Positions 60,901-64,000 of a stretch of 64,000 nucleotides of DNA are shown here, one piece after another. The DNA comes from Chloroflexota bacterium. Its GTDB lineage: Bacteria > Chloroflexota > Anaerolineae > Anaerolineales > Villigracilaceae. Each line of letters starts with the position of its first letter. Position 1 is the stretch's first letter. Made by a program: the position numbers and the translations under genes. The stretch spans positions 1 to 64,000 of the forward strand of contig VGNE01000014.1 in the NCBI GenBank assembly GCA_016866215.1. Direction: 5' to 3'. The notes under the pieces are model-generated. The model did not search any database and was not told the origin of the DNA. It worked only from the letters and a program-made list of their open reading frames with translations.

Positions 60901-61610
60901 AGTTGTATCGTCTCTCGTGGGGCGCGAAGAATACTCACGGTAAAGAATGGGATAAGATGAAAAAAGATTTCGATGCCCGCCTGCAAAAGATGACGAAAGA
61001 AGCGCTCAAAGATGGCTGGCTCAAACCCCAAGCCGTGTATGGCTACTTCGCCTGCCAGGCCGATGGTGACGGTCTAATCATCTACAACCCCGCCACTTTC
61101 GCTGACTCGCGCGAATCGCTGATTCGATTCTCCTTCCCCCGCCAGCCTTACGACGATCATCTCGCGCTTTCAGATTACTACGCTTCCGTTGAATCAGGTC
61201 AAATGGACGTGGTCGCCTTGCAGGTAGTGACAGTTGGTCTCGAAGCCACCAAACGCTTTGAAAAAATGCAAGCCGCCCACGATTACACCGAAGCCTACTT
61301 CGCCCACGGACTTGCCGTCCAAACTGCCGAGGCGACAGCCAATTACCTGCATGATCACATCCGCCGCGAATTGGGCCTGGCAGAAAATCAAGGCAAACGC
61401 TACTCATGGGGCTACCCCGCCATCCCAGACTTGGAAGATCACTTCAAAGTATTCCAATTATTACCCGCCGTGGAAACAGAACTTGGCATGAGCCTCTCCA
61501 CTTCGGGACAACTCATCCCCGAGCAATCCACCGCCGCGATCATTGTTCACCATGCGCAGGCAAAATATTACTCAGTGGGCGAGTCTAGGGTTGAGCAGTT
61601 GATGAAGTAA
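57993..61610 (+). CDS. metH: Cobalamin-dependent methionine synthase
   Basis: A 1205-residue MetH with all modules. Homocysteine-binding domain (about 1-345; zinc ligands near C265 and C331-C332 in GGCCGTT), pterin-binding domain (about 375-645; starts near ERCNAQGSRKFKRLL), cobalamin cap and B12-binding domain (about 660-900; DVHDIGKNL with cobalt-ligand H783) and the activation domain that binds SAM (about 945-1190). It moves a methyl group from methyltetrahydrofolate to homocysteine. Four linker stretches (about 130-146, 347-356, 697-712, 924-936) are coded by 7-nt periodic DNA. Start at 57993 overlaps the preceding stop (TAATG). It is probably the true target of the SAM riboswitch 1.8 kb upstream. 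Confidence 0.95.
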   Translation: MTQRKYTNRSYLDALETKVLVFDGAMGTSLQNQHLTAEHFGGEQYNGCNDYLVISYPEAVEKVHRSFLEVGVDVLETDTFRSNRLTMVEYGLQDRVLEINETAARLARRLADEYSGLDASRENHAGLLDHQSPILQSSITNHQLPIPHPRFVAGSIGPSGKLPSANDPDLSNVTFDELADAFREQAVGLIQGGVDVLLIETSQDILEVKAAIIGLHKAFDETQIYLPIQAQVTLDTTGRMLLGTDINAALAILEGMGIDVIGLNCSTGPEHMREPIRILGENSTLPVSCIPNAGLPLNVDGQAVYPLEPEPFANDMYEFVTKYNISIVGGCCGTTPEHLRLLVDKLRNTPHATRPLRSTPQLASAMSAVTMRQDPPPTLLGERCNAQGSRKFKRLLLEEDYDGILEIAREQVAFGAHAIDISCAVTERPDEIELMRKVVKKLEMGVDVPLVIDTTELDVLEVALKTAPGRCLINSTHLESGRDKADKIFKLAKEHNAAVIVLTIDENGMAKTREKKLEVAKRIYDIAVNDHGLKPEDLKYDALTFTLATGDEEFVNSAIETIEGIRLIKENLPGVMASLGVSNLSFGLAQHARPVLNSIMLYHCVKAGMDMAIINPSHVTPYADINAEEKEMAEDLLFNRRADALQRYIEYYDNVTPAEESAASNPTEGMTPEQRLHWSIVHRHKEGVEADIDEIINRATTEHATPLRDTKHAVAVHTLNTVLLPAMKEVGDKFGAGELILPFVLQSAEVMKKTVNHLENYLEKVEGVTKGTVVIATVYGDVHDIGKNLVKTILANNGYTVIDLGKQVPAETIITNAVEANATAIGLSALLVSTSKQMPLIVNELHRRGHKIPVLVGGAAINRRFGRRILFAEDGAAYEPGVFYCKDAFEGLETMDQLIDSNRKPALLEQMHKDADMEMGRASQNVERLTSNVKRSSIVPSPIALPQKLGQRVVTDMPLEMALKHLNINELYRLSWGAKNTHGKEWDKMKKDFDARLQKMTKEALKDGWLKPQAVYGYFACQADGDGLIIYNPATFADSRESLIRFSFPRQPYDDHLALSDYYASVESGQMDVVALQVVTVGLEATKRFEKMQAAHDYTEAYFAHGLAVQTAEATANYLHDHIRRELGLAENQGKRYSWGYPAIPDLEDHFKVFQLLPAVETELGMSLSTSGQLIPEQSTAAIIVHHAQAKYYSVGESRVEQLMK
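58383..58429 (+). repeat. Period-7 CCAATTA array inside metH
   Basis: CAAT at 58383, 58390, 58398, 58405, 58412, 58419 and 58426 (spacing 7, 8, 7, 7, 7, 7). It codes SPILQSSITNHQLPIPHP-type residues, an extra stretch in the homocysteine domain. Confidence 0.88.
59037..59053 (+). repeat. Period-7 CACGCCC array inside metH
   Basis: ACG at 59037, 59044 and 59051 (exactly seven apart), units CACGCCC/CACGCAA. It codes the linker NTPHATRPLRS between homocysteine and pterin domains. Confidence 0.65.
60093..60129 (+). repeat. Period-7 AACACGC array inside metH
   Basis: ACG at 60093, 60100, 60120 and 60127, with ACC at 60107, seven apart or a multiple apart with one 13-nt step across the centre. It codes TTEHATPLRDTKHA before the cobalamin cap domain. 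Confidence 0.6.
60766..60796 (+). repeat. Period-7 RAACGTT array inside metH
   Basis: ACG at 60766, 60773, 60780, 60787 and 60794, exactly seven apart, and nearly self-complementary. It codes NVERLTSNVKRS, the linker between the B12-binding and activation domains. Confidence 0.92.
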
Positions 61611-61698
61611 AAAGTAAACAGGTACACAAGTAAACACGTAAAAACGTGCCCTGTGTACCTGTGTACATGTGTACATGTCTACATGTTTACTTGCTTAC
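61607..61698. repeat. Period-8 GTANACAN hairpin after metH
   Basis: GTA at 61607, 61614, 61622, 61630 and 61638; TAC at 61656, 61664, 61672, 61680, 61688 and 61696. Four pairs are in register (sum 123296). The first unit holds the TAA stop of metH (61608-61610). The longer right half ends before the GT87-type gene. Confidence 0.92.
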
Positions 61699-61746
61699 AA
61701 ATTCCCTATGATAAACTTACCGCCAGTAAATTAACTGGAACGCATA

Positions 61747-63117
61747 ATGAAACATTCCCTGCAAACCGCATTCAAATTATGGATTGGGCTCACACTGCTG
61801 GTAATTGCCAGCCTTGTCATGATCTATATCAGAAATGGTACAGCTGGTCTTAATCTGTTTATTCAGCAATGGCCTCTTTCCAATTTGGTTGTTACGCTTG
61901 CATCGACATCCATAACCTGGTTATTGCTTGGTGCATTGCTTTATATGTGGGCCAATGAAAAAATAAACGCGGGAAACGCATTCTCTGTTGCTGGTTTTTT
62001 TCTTGTAATGTTTATTTACTTAAACATCCTGCGCGAGAGATTCCGCTATGGAGATTACGCCTACTATATCGAAGCGGCGACTGCTTTATTGAACCACCAG
62101 ACTTTGCCGGATACCTATTTATATTTACCTCTTTGGGCGACAGTGCTGCAATTCATTGTCCCGCTTGGAGATCAGGGCGTTTTGGCCATCTTGTGGACCG
62201 TCAATATGTTCGCGCTTGGAGTATTTTATTTTTTACTTATCCGTGTTCTGGAACGATATCAGTTTTCAAATCGATTTGCCGTAATCGTTGTCGTCTTATT
62301 CATTCTGATCAACGCCCCCATCCAGCGCACTTTGGGATTCGTGCAGGTCAATTTGCTGGTCATGGATCTCATCTTCCTCAGCATTTTGGCATATCCCAAA
62401 AATACCATTCTCTCCGCCCTAACTCTGGCTCTCGCCATCCATTTGAAGACCTCCCCCGCAGTGCTTGCGCTGGCTATTCTGTTGGACCTAAACTGGCGCT
62501 GGCTGGCATGGTTTGCTCTTAGCTTCCTTGTCATTGCGGCAATTCCAGTTGCGGTCAACGGCATCTCGCCTTATTATGATTATATGAATAACATTGCCGT
62601 TTTGACCCAGATCCCAGATACTAACTTCCACGATACCTCATTTGATTCATTCCTGCGTTTCCTCAATCCCTTCCTCGGTATAAATATTTTGTGGACGCGC
62701 ATCATGATCTATACTGGCAAAGCCGCGCTTTTATTTGCAACCATTACTGTCATGCTAAAGAACCTCCGCAATCAATCATTTGTAATTGGTGAAAATAAAA
62801 TGCTAAATGCCCTCCCGCCTCTTTTCGTTTTGATGACTTTGGCATCTCCCATCGTTTGGGATCATCATGGCATTTTTGTCACTTTATCATTTTTGCTGAT
62901 GTTAAAGCGCATGGAAGCGCCAGCCATGTGGATTTGGTTTGGCTTTGCTTATTTTCTTGAATTTGTCCTGCCTTCCTTTGACTTTTTCCCCTGGTCTTAT
63001 GGCCGCCTGATCGCGCCAATGATCGTGCTGGGTTTAATGTGGTTTACCGCTTCCAAAAATGAAGCCTCGCGTTTCTTCACAAACGCCAATCAGTGGTTTG
63101 CAGAACTGGCGGGCTAG
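61747..63117 (+). CDS. DUF2029/GT87-type membrane glycosyltransferase
   Basis: A 456-residue polytopic membrane protein with about ten hydrophobic segments. GDYAYYIEAATALLNHQTLPDTYLYLPLW, split as GDYAYYIEAATALL + NHQTLPDTYLYLPLW, near residue 105 is the Asp-containing catalytic-type loop of the GT87/DUF2029 polyprenyl-phosphate-sugar mannosyltransferases, followed by LGFVQVNLLVMDLIFLS and SPIVWDHHGIFV. It probably transfers sugar from a lipid donor to a cell-envelope acceptor on the outer face. It lies 136 bp after metH beyond the period-8 hairpin and 15 bp before the next membrane gene. Confidence 0.75.
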   Translation: MKHSLQTAFKLWIGLTLLVIASLVMIYIRNGTAGLNLFIQQWPLSNLVVTLASTSITWLLLGALLYMWANEKINAGNAFSVAGFFLVMFIYLNILRERFRYGDYAYYIEAATALLNHQTLPDTYLYLPLWATVLQFIVPLGDQGVLAILWTVNMFALGVFYFLLIRVLERYQFSNRFAVIVVVLFILINAPIQRTLGFVQVNLLVMDLIFLSILAYPKNTILSALTLALAIHLKTSPAVLALAILLDLNWRWLAWFALSFLVIAAIPVAVNGISPYYDYMNNIAVLTQIPDTNFHDTSFDSFLRFLNPFLGINILWTRIMIYTGKAALLFATITVMLKNLRNQSFVIGENKMLNALPPLFVLMTLASPIVWDHHGIFVTLSFLLMLKRMEAPAMWIWFGFAYFLEFVLPSFDFFPWSYGRLIAPMIVLGLMWFTASKNEASRFFTNANQWFAELAG

Positions 63118-63132
63118 GCAAGCCGTGCGAAT

Positions 63133-64000
63133 ATGAAAAAAAATTATCCCATCCTTATTATTCTTTTGCTCGGACTACTCGTTGGTTTTTTTACTTTCGA
63201 TCAGTACGGCGAAAGCTGGGACGATAAGTCTCTTCAAAAATATTCCGTCAAATCAATCAACGCCTATGCAACCTGGACTCAGCAGGGGGTCGTTTCACTC
63301 GAGCAGGATGATCTTGGAAATTACGGCCCGTTTTATGTCATGCTGGTGGAGCGTGTTACTCAATTTCTCAGCCCGCTTCTTCCCTACCGCTTGCCCGATC
63401 TTCGCCACTTGATTTATTTCATCACCTACATTGCTGGTGTTTTGGCATTTTACGCGCTTGCCAAACGCTGGCTGAGTGAAATTCCTGCCATCGGCGCAAC
63501 CTTGCTTTTCATGACACAGCCGCTTTTGTGGGGACACGCTTTCATCAATCCAAAAGACACTCCTTTCCTGGTATTCTTCCTGCTCAGCCTGGTCTTTGGA
63601 TTCAAGATGATGGATTCCATCAAACCGATTTCATCCATTCCTTTGATTCCCTCCGCCAAACGGACTCTCGCGCTTCTGACCGCCCTCTGGCTTGTTTCTG
63701 TTTTCTCGCTATTTTTCTTTACCCAAGCCTTTCACAACTACATCACAAACCTTGTCATCTCCGCACAATCTGGCGGGACAAATATCATCACCCTCATAGC
63801 AAAGCATATCACCACAGTCTCCTCAGATGTATACGTCCAGCGTTACTTTCTCCTCTTCCTTCAAGCCCGTACTTATTACTTTTTACTTATTACTGCTTTG
63901 CTTCTCTTCATCTGGTATCGTCTTCAACCCAACTTGTTGAAACTTTTGATTGCAGTTTTTCCATCCGCCATTCTGCTCGGGCTCACGACCTCCACACGGA
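63133..64000 (+). CDS. GT39/PMT-like membrane glycosyltransferase, partial
   Basis: The gene starts at ATG 63133 and runs off the window end (289 complete codons seen). It begins with a membrane helix (YPILIILLLGLLVGFFTF) followed by an acidic loop (DQYGESWDDKSLQKYS) with the Asp pair typical of GT-C enzymes of the PMT/ArnT type, then LFMTQPLLWGHAFINPKDTPFL, the NPKD motif near residue 140, and further helices. It is a polyprenyl-sugar transferase acting on the outer side of the membrane. It begins 15 bp after the GT87-type gene, so the two may act together. Confidence 0.75.
   Translation, partial: MKKNYPILIILLLGLLVGFFTFDQYGESWDDKSLQKYSVKSINAYATWTQQGVVSLEQDDLGNYGPFYVMLVERVTQFLSPLLPYRLPDLRHLIYFITYIAGVLAFYALAKRWLSEIPAIGATLLFMTQPLLWGHAFINPKDTPFLVFFLLSLVFGFKMMDSIKPISSIPLIPSAKRTLALLTALWLVSVFSLFFFTQAFHNYITNLVISAQSGGTNIITLIAKHITTVSSDVYVQRYFLLFLQARTYYFLLITALLLFIWYRLQPNLLKLLIAVFPSAILLGLTTSTR

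Overview
The window looks like a chromosomal segment of a Chloroflexota bacterium of the class Anaerolineae, probably from a draft or metagenome assembly. This is inferred from the many lipoproteins with Thr/Pro-rich spacers after the lipidated Cys, the coding style, DUF2029/GT39-type envelope glycosyltransferases, a glucosylglycerate-type cluster, and many short interspersed palindromic repeats. Genes are dense on both strands. I saw no rRNA, tRNA, CRISPR array or intact insertion sequence.

Layout. 1-9.1 kb: YdeI-like fragment, HAD phosphatase, GAF/GAF/PAS histidine kinase, a tight MBL-asparaginase-endonuclease III run, YbaK deacylase, a duplicated ClbS/DinB-like protein, a lipoprotein and an Rrf2 regulator. 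9.1-15.3 kb: lipoproteins, urocanate hydratase, phosphodiesterase-like and M1 peptidase lipoproteins, a membrane protein and a small LuxR-type HTH. 15.4-20 kb: MarR regulator with a heterodimeric ABC exporter. 20-25 kb: beta-propeller lipoprotein, an operon of a CPA2 antiporter with one PII-like and two c-di-AMP-receptor-like proteins, bacterioferritin and a deleted terC. 25-33.3 kb: membrane and stress block (M50-CBS protease, Mn-type riboswitch with DedA, GC-rich hflK/hflC, P-type ATPase, a stop-interrupted amphi-Trp gene). 33.3-42.8 kb: six minus-strand genes that fit glucosylglycerate-type solute synthesis and recycling. 42.8-51.2 kb: MaoC protein, class A PBP, and rpoC alone with its own promoter. 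51.2-56 kb: SH3-like lipoprotein, MFS remnant, four-gene tungstate-type ABC operon with its regulator. 56-61.6 kb: SAM-I riboswitch, a patch of accessory genes, then metH. 61.7-64 kb: two membrane glycosyltransferases, the last cut by the window end.

The most unusual feature is a class of short arrays with an exact 7- or 8-nt period, most of them arranged as two facing halves that fold in register into ladder-like hairpins. They use different unit words: GTANACAN (5.95, 53.9 and 61.6 kb), TAGTT/AACTA (inside the P3 arm of the SAM riboswitch), ACG (8.4 kb, and several linkers inside MetH), GAGACTA (42.8 kb) and CCAATTA (inside metH). They sit in intergenic gaps, supply stop codons or ribosome binding sites, lengthen a riboswitch helix, and encode interdomain linkers of MetH. 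I know no name for this class. Other repeats present are paired GTGACAGTCAC palindromes, a two-module GGTNGAGTAG/ATCGANACC element, a CCCTTCGACA family (one copy encodes STGSGQ in the ATPase) and a GCCGCC-GGCGGC hairpin (one copy inside a GH13 gene).

The sequence also gives clear regulatory logic at several places: a SAM-I attenuator with an antiterminator, an ON-type Mn-riboswitch/terminator overlap, a MarR promoter carrying TTAAC boxes, a leaderless promoter for the GH63-like gene and a near-consensus rpoC promoter.
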